Positions 12,293-24,210 of a stretch of 64,000 nt of DNA are shown piece by piece. The position numbers and the translations under genes are program-made. Numbering within the stretch: position 1 is the first letter of the stretch; each line of letters starts with the position of its first letter. The notes below the pieces were generated by a model, which ran no database searches, was not told the DNA's origin, and worked only from the letters and a program-made list of their open reading frames with translations. The stretch is from assembly GCA_963995505.1 (NCBI GenBank), contig OZ023198.1:8022558-8086557 (forward strand), in the 5' to 3' direction. This DNA is from Hypericum androsaemum. Its lineage: Eukaryota > Streptophyta > Magnoliopsida > Malpighiales > Hypericaceae.

Positions 12293-12748
12293 ATTTCCCA
12301 CATAGGCTACATGTTTCTGGAAACAATCTCCCATATGAGCTACATATTCTTTCAGAAACAGTTATATCACAAATTCCTTAGGCGCGCATCTGTATGCTAT
12401 TTATCTTTAGACTACTTCTGAAATAATCTGGTCTATCTTATGTACAGATATAGAACTATAGCGGCATTTTGTCAAATTAGAATCGTGACTAATCCTCGAT
12501 GATCACAATACCAATACACTCAATGACATAGATCAAATATGGATGAGCAGCATAGAAATTACATGAAATGTGATCTCTAGCATGTCTACTTCCAACTTGT
12601 CCTACTTTAGCGAGATCAAAACTTTAATGCAACCAAAATATTGCATATATCAAAACATACTTCATATTCAAAAATAGAATTAGGAAGTATCATTATTCTT
12701 TAATTGAAAAAATAGTTCACAAGTCATAGAACATCAAAATGACTCCAA

Positions 12749-13090
12749 CTAAACTAAGGCATCAACTAAAAGAACACATATATGAGCAGTGTGCTCATAA
12801 AAGACCTTAGGTATTAAGTCTTTAGTTAGTAGGTCTGCTAGCATAAACTTTGTCCCAATATGTTCTATGAAAATCTGCTTTTCCTGAACTCTCTCTTTAA
12901 CAACCAGGTACTTGATGTCAATAAACTTTGACTTTGTTGAACTACTGTTGTTATTAGAGTAGAGCACCGCTGAGTTGTTGTCACGGTAAATCCTCAATGG
13001 CCTATCAATGTCATCTACAACATAACAGGCTATGAACTCTGTGGCCAGTGACAAAGTTTCGAATCCATATTCCTTCATTGGATACCTCAT
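12749..13090 (-). pseudogene. Copia RNase H fragment
   Basis: The 113-codon frame includes TEFIACYVV-like and DNNSAVLYSNNN, then IDIKYLVVKERVQ and MLADLLTKDLIP, which are the RNase H-like motifs at the end of Copia pol. Upstream pol sequence (13090-13680) continues in other frames with stops. Confidence 0.8.
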
Positions 13091-13675
13091 AACAGGCTAT
13101 GAACTCTGCGGCCATGGTCGAATGAGCTATTAAAGTCTATTTAGCTGACTTTCACGAAATAGTCCCTCCAGCTAACATGAAAATGTATCCTGATGTGGAG
13201 CAAAAATCATCCTCACACCCTACAAAATCAGAGTCAGAATACTCGATGATCTCTAAGCTGTCTGACCTCCGATAAGTGAGCATATAGTCCCTTATTCTCC
13301 TCAAATAACGCATCACGCGTTTAGCTCCCTTCTAGTGTTGCATACCGGAATTACTAGATTATCTTCCCAAAACTCCCATTATGAATACCATATCCAAACG
13401 TGTACAGACTTGAGCATACATTAGACTCCCCATTGCTGATGCATAAGGGTACTTCTGCATTTCTTTTCTTTCAAGATCTTTTTTGGGACATTGCTTGCGA
13501 TAAAATTTATCTCCTTTAGCAACAGGCGTATCTCATTTATGACAATCTTTCTTAGTGAATCCAAATCTACTCAAAACTTTATCGATATAGCTCTTTTGTG
13601 ATAACCTAAGGATACTTTGGGAGCGATCCCTTAGTATCTGTATACCCAATACAAAAGAAGCTTCACCAAGATCTT

Positions 13676-14080
13676 TCATATCAAATTTCTTGATAGAAAT
13701 TTCTTAGTTTCATGTAGAAGGTCTATATCGCTACTTGCGAGTAGAATGTCATCAACATATAATATCAAGAAGATAAATTTACTCCCATAGAACTTATGGT
13801 ATACACAATCATCAACAATATTTATCTCAAAACCATATGAGCTAAGGACCTGATGAAATTTGTGATACCATTGACGGGAAGCCTGTTTGAGACCATAGAT
13901 GGATTTCTTTAGCTTGCAGACCATAGACTTTGGATCTCCTGAAATAAAATTTTCTGGTTGAATCATATAAATTGTCTCATCAATATTTCCATTGAGAAAC
14001 GCAGTCTTCACATCCATCTGGTGCAGCTCCAAATCAAAATGAGCCACTAGTGCCATAATCATTCTAAAAGAGTCTTTCAA
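13676..14080 (-). pseudogene. Copia reverse transcriptase fragment
   Basis: The frame includes [33 protein letters not shown] and the catalytic YVDD box in LILYVDDILLASS. These are core Copia RT motifs. The flanking frames are shifted, so the domain is part of a broken polyprotein. Confidence 0.9.
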
Positions 14081-14324
14081 ATATACTGGAGAGAAAGAAA
14101 GTCTCTTTATAATCTATGCCTTTCTTATGAGTAAAGCCTTGTGTAACTGGACGAGCTTTATATCTCTCAATATTGCCATTAGAATCTCTCTTGGTTTTGA
14201 ATATTCATTTACAACCAATAGGTTTCTTACCTTCAGGCAACTCAACGAGATCCCAAACGCCATTGTCTTTCATAGACTTCATCTCATCATTCATGGCATC
14301 GATCCATTTAATAGAGTCAGAACT

Positions 14325-14810
14325 TTACATAGCTTCAGAAAAGCCTTCATGGTCATCTTCTGTTAAGCCAATACCATCCTCATATTCTTGAAGAAAGACG
14401 ATAAAATTATCCGGAATTGCATTTCTTCTTTCTCTAATGGATCTTCTTAATGATACTTCTTGAGTTTGTTGAGTTTGTTCAATAGGTGATGCTTGAGGAA
14501 GGATCTCATTGTTGTTTTGATCTGGAACTGTGTCATGAACAATAGTAGGTACTATGACCTGTTCATTTTCAACAACAGATTCTTCTTCAAAAATAACACT
14601 CCTTATGTTTCCTTCCCCCCAAAACTCAACATCCTCAAGGAATCTCACATTTCCCATCTCAAAGAAGGATCTTGATGTGGGATTATAAAACTTATAGCCC
14701 CTAGAGCGTTCAGCATAACCAACAAAGTAACATCTAACTGTTCTTGAGTCAAGTTTTCTTTCATGCGGCCTATAAGGTCTTGCCTCAGCTGGACAATCCC
14801 AAATGTGCAA
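14325..14810 (-). pseudogene. Copia integrase C-terminal / linker region
   Basis: The frame shows KLDSRTVRCYFVGYAERSRGYKFYNP, the conserved segment after the Copia integrase core, followed by an acidic linker toward reverse transcriptase. It belongs to the same broken polyprotein. Confidence 0.8.
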
Positions 14811-15145
14811 ATGCCCAATACTAGGCTTTTTATCTGTCTACATTTCATAAGGAGTTTTGGTAACTGCTTTGCTGGGTACCCTATTAAGGATGTATACTGC
14901 AGTCTTTAAAGATTCTCCTCAAAGTGACTCTGGTAAGGTTGAATGAGTGATCATACTCCTCACCATATCCTTAAGAGTTCGGTTCTGACGTTCAACAACA
15001 CCGTTCATTTTGGGTTTCCCCGGCATGGTGTATTGCAGAATAATTCCACACTCATTGAGAAAAAGTGCGAAGGGTCCTGGACGTTGTTCTCCTGATGCAT
15101 CATACCTACCGTAGTATTCACCACCATGGTCATATTTGACAGCCT

Positions 15146-15397
15146 TTATTTTTTTCCAAGTTGAAGTTCAACTTCAGCTTTAAAAGACTTAAAAATATCC
15201 AAGGATTGAGACTTCTCATGTATCAAATATAGGTAACCGAATCTAGAATAATCGTCTATGAACGTAATAAAATACTGTTGTCCATTCCAAGAAGTCGTAG
15301 GGAATGGACCACATATATTAGTATGTATAAGTTCTAAGACATCTGTAGCTCTTTCGGCACCTAAGTTCCTAGAGTTTATTCTTTTCCCTTTATGCAC
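15146..15397 (-). pseudogene. Copia integrase core fragment
   Basis: The frame shows ELIHTNICGPFPTTSWNGQQ and FITFIDDYSRFGYLYL, the integrase catalytic core around its first acidic residues. The first core residue region reads HTN where most family members have HTD, so the first catalytic aspartate appears lost. The frame stops at LGKK. Confidence 0.85.
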
Positions 15398-15459
15398 TCA
15401 AGACAAACTTCATAATCTGTCAAATCAAGAATTCCGTCCGACACAAGCCTTTGAATTCT

Positions 15460-15804
15460 CTATTTAGAGATATGACCTAATCGCTTGTGCCATAAAGCAG
15501 CAGAATTCTCAGTACCATGTGAACTTGTTTGCAGTATTTTATTATGGGAGCTAACGACATCAAGCTTGTATAGATTATCAATTAAAGAGCCAGAACCAAG
15601 AAAATTTGAATTTTGATAAAGAGTAACTTTATTGTTTCCAAATGAACAAGAAAAACCTGACTTGTCCAAACTCGAAATGGAAATCAAATTCTGTCTAAAA
15701 GACGGTACAACGAATGTCTCAAACAAATCCAAATAAAATCTAGTCTTTAATCGTAATCTGAATGTCACTATTGCCTCCACTGCAACTTTATTTCCGTCAC
15801 CCAC
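15460..15804 (-). pseudogene. Copia GAG-pre-integrase / HHCC region
   Basis: The frame shows FVVPSFRQNLISISSLDKSG and ends AALWHKRLGHISK, the pre-integrase domain and the first histidines of the integrase zinc finger. Confidence 0.85.
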
Positions 15805-16107
15805 GTAGATAAATTTTTTAGATTCACTTGGTGATCAGCTCGACAGGCAATCCTACATGGACATACTTATGTGAGTAGTAGCACCAGAATCTACCCACCA
15901 AGTATCCTTAGGTACAACAACCAAATTAACTTCAGAACAAACCAAAGTTAGAAGCATACACTTCTTTACACACCAAGTGGTGTATTTGGGACACTCCTTC
16001 TTTTGTTTCTTCTGCTGAGAAAATTTTTCTGCAACATCCTTAGCTCTCTTCTTTCCCTTTGACTAAGAGTTTGATACCAAGTGAGCACTTTCAGCCCTAT
16101 CTCACAA

Positions 16108-16650
16108 CTATCTATCTTCTTCTTGCACATAGTGAGATATGAGCTCATTTAGAGTCCATTTAACCCTCTGAGTATTATAACTCACCTTAAATTGCCCAAA
16201 GTGTGCAGGAAGAGATATCAAAACTAAGTGCACGAGTAAGTTTTCCGACAATTCTAACTTTAATGACTTGAGTTTTGAAGCGAGATGAGACATCTTCATA
16301 ATATACTCCCTTATGTTCCCTTTGCCTTTATACCTCATGGAAACGAGTTTTGACAAATGGTTACTCGCCTCCGATTTTTCATTCTTGGCAAAGTACTGCT
16401 CAAGTTCTCCAAGGAACATCTTGGCACTTTCTGTCTCATTAATGGAGTCCTGAAATGCTTCTGGAATAGCGCGCCTCATGATCTTCAAGCACATACGGTT
16501 GGAGCGATCCCACTTCTCAATTTTAACCTCATTGAGATTTTTCGGAGTGAAAGTGGGTCGTTTCGACAGAAGTGCAGGATCCAAGTCTACACAATCGAGG
16601 GTAATTTCCACGGTTTCCTTCCAGCTTTTGAAATTTGTCTCATTCAGCAT
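16108..16650 (-). pseudogene. Copia gag (UBN2-type capsid) fragment
   Basis: The 180-codon frame begins LNETNFKSWKETVEI, includes MRRAIPEAFQDSI and YIMKMSHLASKLKSL, and is a typical UBN2-type capsid region. The nucleocapsid zinc knuckle that should follow is not recognisable, and the frame is broken near 16110. Confidence 0.85.
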
Positions 16651-17468
16651 TGGGATACTATTAAGTTAGGAAGCAATATTGGCTGGATCAACAAAGAACA
16701 TTAGGAAACTCACAACACAACAACAAAAATTTATCATATAATGCATGACATAAATAATTATACAAAAATTGGGAACCCATCATAAGATACCTAAGACAAC
16801 ATTAATTCCTAGTCTTTGGACAGAGAAATTAACTGTAAGCGGTACTCTCAATGCAATGATCAAACATTGATGATTAGTTCTGTCAAATAATAACCTACCT
16901 TTGGACCGGTTATTATTCACATGAAAAATCTGTATAAACATCACACGTATAGGTTGGTTGAATAAAGTGTTTGGTTAATTGGCCAAACTATGTCTTTCTT
17001 TGGGCCGAGTACAATACGCATAAGTAACCAACCATTCACACAACATCTATATACATTAATTTAATAATGTATAATGTTAATTGGCCGAACCGTGTCTTCC
17101 TTTGGGCCGAGCACAGATTGCATAATTAACAATACACAACATAAAACACACATCATTGCTCGTGTGTGTCCATACAAGTTCAAGTAGTACATATAGACTC
17201 TCATTGGTTTTATAGAAGTTCCAGACCATGCAAAATAACAAGTAGTCCGGAACTAAAATATTCGCATGTCAACATAATAGTACTACTAAATTCACCAAAG
17301 CATGGAATTCCTAATCATGCATTGAATTAAAAGATACAGTAACAGCAGCGAGAGAAAAAAAAAATTGCCATGAAGCGGGGATGACTTAATTCAATTCCAT
17401 AGTCCGATCAGTTTCCTCTAATTTTCTCTTCAATTCACAAACACAGAAACTGTAGGAAGCAAAAAAAA

Positions 17469-17595
17469 AAAATATATATATATATATATATACCTATACA
17501 TATATACATATATATATATATACATATACCTATACATATATACATATAAATATACATATATACATATACACATACATATATATATATATATATAA
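17469..17595. repeat. TA/TACA microsatellite in the Copia leader
   Basis: About 125 bp of alternating TA and CATATA units, inside the untranslated leader between the primer-binding site and gag. The open frame across it is an artefact of the repeat. Confidence 0.9.
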
Positions 17596-17905
17596 TGGTT
17601 TTTTTTGCTTCCAGATTTCTATCACAGTTTATGAAGAAACAATTGTTCACCGTGATTGGAATTCCTGGATTAACAATCCAGATCCAGTTACACCGCAATT
17701 TACAAATCCGATTTCAAGTTACAAATCAAATCAGTAAATTGCAAGTTTAATCAGTTCAATTAGAATACTGAAACAAAATTCATGAACCGTAGGTTTGGTT
17801 CTTTAACAACTTCGTCTGATCGTTAACCCTAAATATACGAACCGGACCTTTTAATCCGATTAAAAAAACTAACAATTCAACAGTGATGAAAGCTCTAATA
17901 CCACT

Positions 17906-18254
17906 TGTTAGATATAATTTATATCTATAATCCAAGATCATCATCATGCTGAATAGTTAAAAATTCATAGGAATATCTGGATCCATCGCGAATGATCGTC
18001 AACTGTTGTAGAATTTCTACGACAATCGAGAACAATGGAACCTACACGAACACGGTAGTTTGTGGTCTTCCTCAACTAAATCTCTTGGACATAACTGTAT
18101 CTGCTCATTGAATCCATATTCCATTAGAAGTCAAGTAGTCTTGGACTTCCTAAACTATGGATCGCCTTATAATAGTCCAATTAGTCAAATAGCCAATATA
18201 ACTGATAAATAAATATGTGGCCCATAATATAATTAGGAAATAAATTTCCTAACA
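17906..18254 (-). repeat. 5' LTR of the 11.8-18.3 kb Copia element
   Basis: 349 bp with canonical TGTTAG..CTAACA ends. It lacks about 117 bp present in the 3' LTR, so a deletion occurred after insertion. Confidence 0.9.
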
Positions 18255-18259
18255 CAATA

Positions 18260-19083
18260 CACAATCAAATTAGTAATTAAGATTTTCATTTTTATCATTT
18301 AAGTAACTTTCAGTTAAGTTGAGTATGAAAGTTTTTATATAGTATAAGAATAAGTTGATGTTGTTTATTTCACAACTCTCTAAAATTAAGACACGGTAAT
18401 TCATTCTTTCAAACTCTTACAAAATTTGGCTCATAAATTTATTTGCGTATTGATTCTATTCTATTCATTTTAAGATTCCACTAAGTAATTCTACTCTACA
18501 AAAATTAAATATTAAACTTTTAGTAATTCTTGTATAAACAATAAATGAGAAGTACAAACTATAATGATACCAAAAAAAATACTACTAATGCTACCAAAAT
18601 AATGTTACAGTGAAAAATAATTAAATCATCTTGTATTTTAATTAAAACAATCTCGAGTTTGAATTCTTGATAATATAATTTCAAAAAATATTGTCTCATT
18701 TGGAAGATATTATCTGACTCGAATCTAGATTAGTCAATTTGGTGTAAATTTTTTTGAATAAGCAAAACCCATAAAATAACTTCTAGCTACATATAAAGGT
18801 AGTCAAAAACATCTCAAAAGATAAAAATAGATTCACTCGTACAAAATGTATGAAATTGTAGCTTTTTGTGAATAAAATCTGTGACAGGAAATAAAAGTCT
18901 AGACATTAATGTAGCGAATGGTACATGATAGACCAAAAATGTAATGTTTCACCGAGTGAAAATGCAAAGTTGCTGCGTGGGAGCACATCCCATATCAAAG
19001 GGGCGTTGCACCAAGTGTCTGCATGGCTCCCCAACGTGGCAACCTCAGACACAGTGCACTCTCCCCCCATTTCACCTCCTAAA
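18260..19083. promoter_or_regulatory. upstream region of the DUF639 gene
   Basis: AT-rich DNA with no gene to about 18900. The last 150-180 bp, GC-richer with many pyrimidines, is the likely proximal promoter and 5' UTR. An upstream open frame from 18925 runs in frame into the chosen ATG, but its N-terminal extension does not look like the family. Confidence 0.35.
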
Positions 19084-22000
19084 ATGGCTTCGGACCAAAC
19101 TGCTTTCTCCTCGTCGGAATCCCACTACTTTGGGACAATTGAAGCTATAACGACAGGAGATTTTAAGACAAGAAAAAACAAAACATTTGGGAAGATGAAG
19201 CATCTATCCTCCATTGCTGACGACGTCATCCACCGATGTGCCCAGTAATTATATTATATTCCCCTCTTTCTTCTGGATCTTGTTCGAGATTTTCGAAGAT
19301 GTAGTGTCTGGTTTGGCTAGTTTGTTGGTTATTATTAATCAACCCTGGAGATGGAAATTTGGTTATTGATTAGTTAACGTGCATCATATAATTACGTGGT
19401 GTAATTTTTATTTTTATTTTGGGGTTTGTTGGATTGTGGTCGACCAGGAAGCTGGATACTACGGCGGAGGCGTTGGTGGAAGAGTTCGAAGCGGTGTGGA
19501 AGCCCGAGACGGGAAGCTACTCTAGGAAACTGGTCGAGTTCTGTAGCTCTAGGGCGGTCAGCGAGGAGTGCAGGTACGTAGGGGAGAGGATTACCGATGG
19601 ATCCTTCAGCCGCTTCACTTTCGACGTCATGCTTGCTTGGGAGAAGCCTAGTGCCCAGGACGAAGATGCTTCTATTGTACGTACTATTTGTGTGGTTTCT
19701 ACTATTGTCTCGTCTTTAATTGCTCCACCGGTGAACTAATGGTATCAGAATCCCACATCAGAAGTTGGGTTGGGTTGGGCCTGATGAGTAGATGTACCTA
19801 CTCATTGGTCTTAAGGTTTCGAGTAGGATATGAAAATTCTTATATGGTATCATAGCCAATCGTTCCGGCCCGAACGACCCCACGACCCCTTTGAAAGCAC
19901 GAGAGGCAGTGAGGCAGTGCTAAACCCATCCAAACTTCGATGCGATTCGTTTGAGGGGGCGTGTTGGAGAGAATCCCACATGGGTTGGGCCGTAGACCTT
20001 TTTATAAACGTGTTTATAAGCGTGGATGATCCTATTGACTACTCTAGGATATATGGAAATTCCTATTGACCGTTAGAGAATAGTCTAAATGTTTAAATTT
20101 GTCAGGAATGTGAGGGAAAAGAGAGAGAGGACAAGAGGATACCAGCAAAAGTTAGTTCAGTTCAAGATGACATCTCGCTGTTCTACTCAGACATTATGCC
20201 ACTTCTAGTAAGAAAATGTGACTTGTTTGTTGTTGATTTTTGTCTCTTTTTTCCTCAATGCTTTACAAAATTTTTGATATGGTTTTGTGGGTCACAATCC
20301 TAGGTAAACAACGAGCCAAGCGTGGATGAAGATGCATTTGTCTGGTTTGGATCGTTAGTTCCGTTGGCTGTAGATGTAGTCAATGGTCGATTCACGTTCG
20401 AATCTTTGACTGCACCAACAGGCACCAGGCTTTTCTATCCTGCTTATGACAGGTTTTTAAAGGAAATTGACCAGTACGTGTTCGATTCGCATACTTATGT
20501 CTAGAAGCACAAGCGCAGGTTGTTCTTTCTTTCGTTCAATTTGCTCTGTACTTCACTTCACAGGTGCGTAAAGAATCTGCAAAAGCAAGCAAAACCGAAG
20601 GGGGTGGAGCTAGCAGATGACGAATTTATCCTGGTCGTCGATGGCACTGCAAGTACACAGAGAGTAATAAGACATATAGGAGGAACTAGTTGGCCTGGTA
20701 TATATTCTAGTCCTCCTCGTTTCTGTGGTGCGAAGCACGTTACATGCTAGCCTTTTCCAAGCAGTGTTTCTTTCTTCTATTACAGGCAGGCTTACCTTAA
20801 CGAACTACGCCCTTTACTTTGAGGCTTCTGGAGTTGTGACATATGAAGATGCAATTGAAATTGATCTCTCAAAAGACGTCGATCATACCGTGAAGTCAGC
20901 TGCAACTGGGCCTTGGGGTGCTCCTCTTTTTGACAAGGCCATATTGTACGAGGCACCTGAATTGTAAGAATAATTGTTCATCTAATTGAATGATGCAAAG
21001 AAGCTTTGGTTATTAGATACATAGATGATCTGAGTGGTTCGTCCTTTCTAATTTTCTAGATCAGAAGGCATTGTGCTAGAGTTTCCGGAGGTTACCAGCT
21101 CCACAAGACGCGACCACATGCTGTCACTAGTCCGGGAGATTATGCTAATGCACCAGTTCTTAAGAAAATACAAGGTGGAGAGTCCTCTGCAGGTGTGGGA
21201 GATGCATTCAAGAACCATCTTGGGGATATTAAGGCTTCACGCTGCAAGGGAGATGCTTAGGATCGCTCCCCCACCATCGACGAGGTTTCTGATTTTTGCA
21301 TTATTCGAGGAGGTCCCAAAGGGAGACTATGTACTTCAAGAACTTGCTGAGAGCCTAAAAACCGCAAACAGTGCGCATCCATATAGTGCAAGTTCAATAC
21401 TGAGAATTCTGAACACGATTCAACCTGTCGTATCACCTTTAGAACTTAAAGGGGAAACCGAGGAATATACTCCTGCAAGTGGTCCAGATGATAATCTCTC
21501 CGCATTAGATAGCGCCGTTAACCAGGCCAGAGAGGAATCAAAGGTAATGGATGTGGCCAAGTCCACAGCAGAGAGGCTGAAAGAAGAAGGGGTTGGAGAA
21601 AGTGTCACCATTCTTATGGTAAGTCTCTGAACCATGAAAAAGGAAGTTTTTCTCGTCTCGAATATTTGTTTCAGCATTCCTATGAATATGCATATGAATT
21701 GCTGATGATTCAAATGAAACTATTCATACGAACCATTATTAGAGTCCTCAACTGTTGTTTGATATTGCAGGAATTGTTAAAGCCGGTGAGAAGCTTAGTC
21801 CCTTGGTTCCAAGAAGTTATTAGCTGGGAAAGACCAGCAACCACAGTCATGGTCATTTCTGCGACATTGCTAATCGCCTACAAGTAAGTCGGCTTCAGAT
21901 TCCAAGTTTTCTGGACATGTTATGATCTAGCAGCCCGGGAGAATAACTAACTACGTTGGGAGTGTCTCAACTTGCAGGGAGTGGATCGGCAAGGCTCTTG

Positions 22001-22936
22001 CTGTCTTATTAGTGTGGGCAGGATGGAAGATGCTCCGGGCAAGACTAGGAAGTCCGCCAACAAGAAGCAATGAAATAGTCGTGAGTACTAGCTCCGATCA
22101 GAAGAGTACGATTGAGAACATTGTATCAGCTCAATATGGGTTGAGAACTGCTCATGAGATCATGCAAACAGTAAATATATCAATACTGAAGATCTGGTCT
22201 CTTATGTGCTATAAAGCCCCAAAGGTATGTAGATATTCCCTGCCGTGTTAGAAAATTGCATGTACAAACACGTCAGGGGCAATTCAGATTTGGTCATGGA
22301 CAAACCCGTTTCGGGTTTAGTCCACCAGTAAAGAAGTATATGAACTTCTAGCCTAAACACGCACATTGTGTTAGTCGAAATGGTGATTTTCGGTGTTTGC
22401 TCTTTTCCGAGTAAGGTGAAGTATAAACTGAGGGTGCTGCTAAACTTAAGAGGTACCAAGCACGTTAGACGAAGTTAATTTCTTCTTGTTCCATCGATTG
22501 CGAAGAGGAAGTTCTCATGGTCCTTTTACCTAATAGAACTATGCAGCATATGCTCCTTTTTTGTGCTTAATTGGTTGCCTTCATTTGTCTGAATTTGTAC
22601 GGCAATGCATTTATACCTGTCACTTGTTCCATCAGTTCATTCAAATGTTTTGATTGATAAGTCGTCGCTTCTTTTACGTCTCTGTCGATTACCCCAATAC
22701 TGCGTGTGGTTGTTGATTTGCAGCAATCGGATACGGCATTGGCGGCAATAAGTGTAGCAGCAATTGTCCTGGCAATCCTCCCTTTCAAGTACATCATCAT
22801 GGTAGCTGCATCACATTTCTTCCTTTCAACATCCAAGTTAGGGAAGTACTTGGCAAATGAGCAAGGGAACAGAAGGTTGCAGGAATGGTGGGATTCGATA
22901 CCGATTGCCCCCGTTCGCATCGTCAACAACGCTTGA
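19084..22936 (+). CDS. DUF639 family protein
   Basis: Ten exons join in frame: 19084-19244, 19448-19676, 20106-20207, 20304-20473, 20564-20697, 20786-20963, 21060-21618, 21771-21883, 21978-22224, 22724-22936, giving 701 aa. The N-terminal part has SYSRKLVEFCSSRAVSEECR and DGSFSRFTFDVMLAWEKP, the signature of plant DUF639 proteins. The middle has LTLTNYALYFEASGVV, which resembles a GRAM/PH-like strand pattern, and LRLHAAREMLRI. The C-terminal third carries three hydrophobic stretches (around VMVISATLLIAY, ALAVLLVWAGW and AAISVAAIVLAILPF), so a membrane-anchored C-terminus is likely. The biochemical role is unknown in the family. The start was chosen at an ATG that follows the family N-terminus; all introns are GT..AG and no break is seen. 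Intron 2 carries a TRIM-like insertion. Confidence 0.88.
19740..20067 (+). mobile_element. TRIM-like miniature LTR element in DUF639 intron 2
   Basis: Two short terminal repeats of about 105 bp (19740-19844 and 19962-20067) share GAATCCCACAT, TTGGGTTGGGCC and a tail like AGGATATGAAAATTC. The left repeat is followed by TGGTATCATAGCCA at 19845, a near-match to the methionine tRNA primer-binding site. The right repeat is preceded by GAGGGGGCG, a polypurine tract. The element is only about 330 bp and non-coding, which fits the TRIM class. It lies fully within the intron and leaves both splice sites untouched. Confidence 0.65.
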
Positions 22937-24210
22937 CCCGAATGTTCAACATAGTTCAGAAGCTGCATAAAAGATGAAACCAGCAAGCTAGCATATGGAC
23001 TGCAGCATCCGGCTCTCCCTCGACTAAGACTAGTGGTTTTGGTTTGCTTCTGCTTATAGTAAAATGGCTGATGATTCTCTGAATTTTTTGTTTTTAAATG
23101 AGCGTGATCACTTGTAAAATTGATTGGTTTTGTTTCGTAGAAATGCATGCGCCAAGAAATTGGCATCGAACCCGTAGGCATGCGAACACCTGGTCGCTTG
23201 CTTGGGAAGTCAGCACAGCCTATTCGACAATTATGTAAGCCTAAAACACAATTAGTTCGGAAGTAGACATGTTTTATCGAGGTCGGCGGGCTACGAAACC
23301 TCTTTCGAGTTTGAGAGAGAACAATTTCATTCGAGGAACCGCACTATAAAAGTTTATCATTAGGAAGATCGTCCAATTGGGCGTCCATTTTCTTGATCTA
23401 GTCGTCGTTATGTCTCGGGCGTGGTTCCATGAATATCAACTTTATTCTTTGTTAATCTCTATATTCGGAATCGTTAATTCAAGATCATGTGCTTGACCCG
23501 TTGACTACATGTAATATGGTGTGTCTAATAGATTATGCATGCAATATGAGATATATAAATAATTGCAAAATGAAATTACTAATTAGGACTAATAGATTAA
23601 GCCCTCGATGCAGAAACGTGTGATTGAATGAATAACATCAGATATCGCACAATAAACTAGTAAATTTGCAGCAATAAATACCATACTTCGGGTTTCAATT
23701 TTTCAACAAAATTATATTCTTTTTGAGAGACCGATGAAATTGGCTTTTTAAGGATCAAGGAAACCGCTGCGATTATAAAGAACTAGCAGTTTTCCATCGT
23801 TTTCAAGCTCAGCAGGAGTAACTGATCTAAGGTACTTGGATTTACTAAGTAGGTCATAGGTTCAAGTCTCAGCAACGTAAAAGACACCATCAGAAGAGCT
23901 ACAGTAAAAGACGATCATCAGAAGAGCAACCAGTAAATAGGGACTCGAAAGCTCAGCGGATTTAGAAAATCTATCCTGGGTCTAAAAATTGGAGGGCTAC
24001 AGCTGCTTCCACGCCATTAAGGACCAAGTGATTAAACAAAATGAGTGATACCCTTCAAAGATGCTGCATCTATAAACCACAGATCATTATGTAAACCACA
24101 GAGAATTAATGCTAATGCCCTCGGTCTACTCTCAGTAGGTGCACTACCAGTATCCTAGACGCTTCCCCGGATCCGAGTCGATTGCTAGTTGTGCATAGTT
24201 CTCTTCAAGT
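22937..24210. other. 3' flanks of the DUF639 and p23 genes
   Basis: The two genes converge here. The DUF639 3' UTR probably runs to about 23130 and the p23 3' UTR extends leftward from 24211. No further gene, RNA or transposon end was recognised between them. Confidence 0.4.

Larger units (their letters stand above)
11827..18254 (-). mobile_element. Ty1/Copia LTR retrotransposon, complete but decayed
   Basis: The 6,428-bp element is flanked by the 5-bp duplication CAATA (11822-11826 and 18255-18259). Reading on the minus strand, the order is: 5' LTR 18254-17906, a primer-binding site next to it (TGGTATTAGAGC, near 17892-17903), leader with a TA microsatellite, gag 16650-16108, protease motif WVDSGATTHI near 15880, GAG-pre-integrase 15804-15460, integrase, reverse transcriptase, RNase H down to about 12749, and 3' LTR 12292-11827. 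This is the Copia order (integrase before reverse transcriptase). Many frameshifts and stops split pol, so it cannot be autonomous now. Confidence 0.92.

Noticed and set aside
17435..17698. 87-codon frame of alternating isoleucine and tyrosine
   Set aside because: It is the translated TA microsatellite in the Copia leader.
18925..19083. N-terminal extension of the DUF639 protein
   Set aside because: The frame is open but the extra 53 residues lack family features and the ATG at 19084 gives the usual length.
22567..23181. 204-codon minus-strand frame opposite the last DUF639 exon
   Set aside because: The plus strand here has the conserved C-terminal exon with correct splice acceptor. The antisense frame has no family features.
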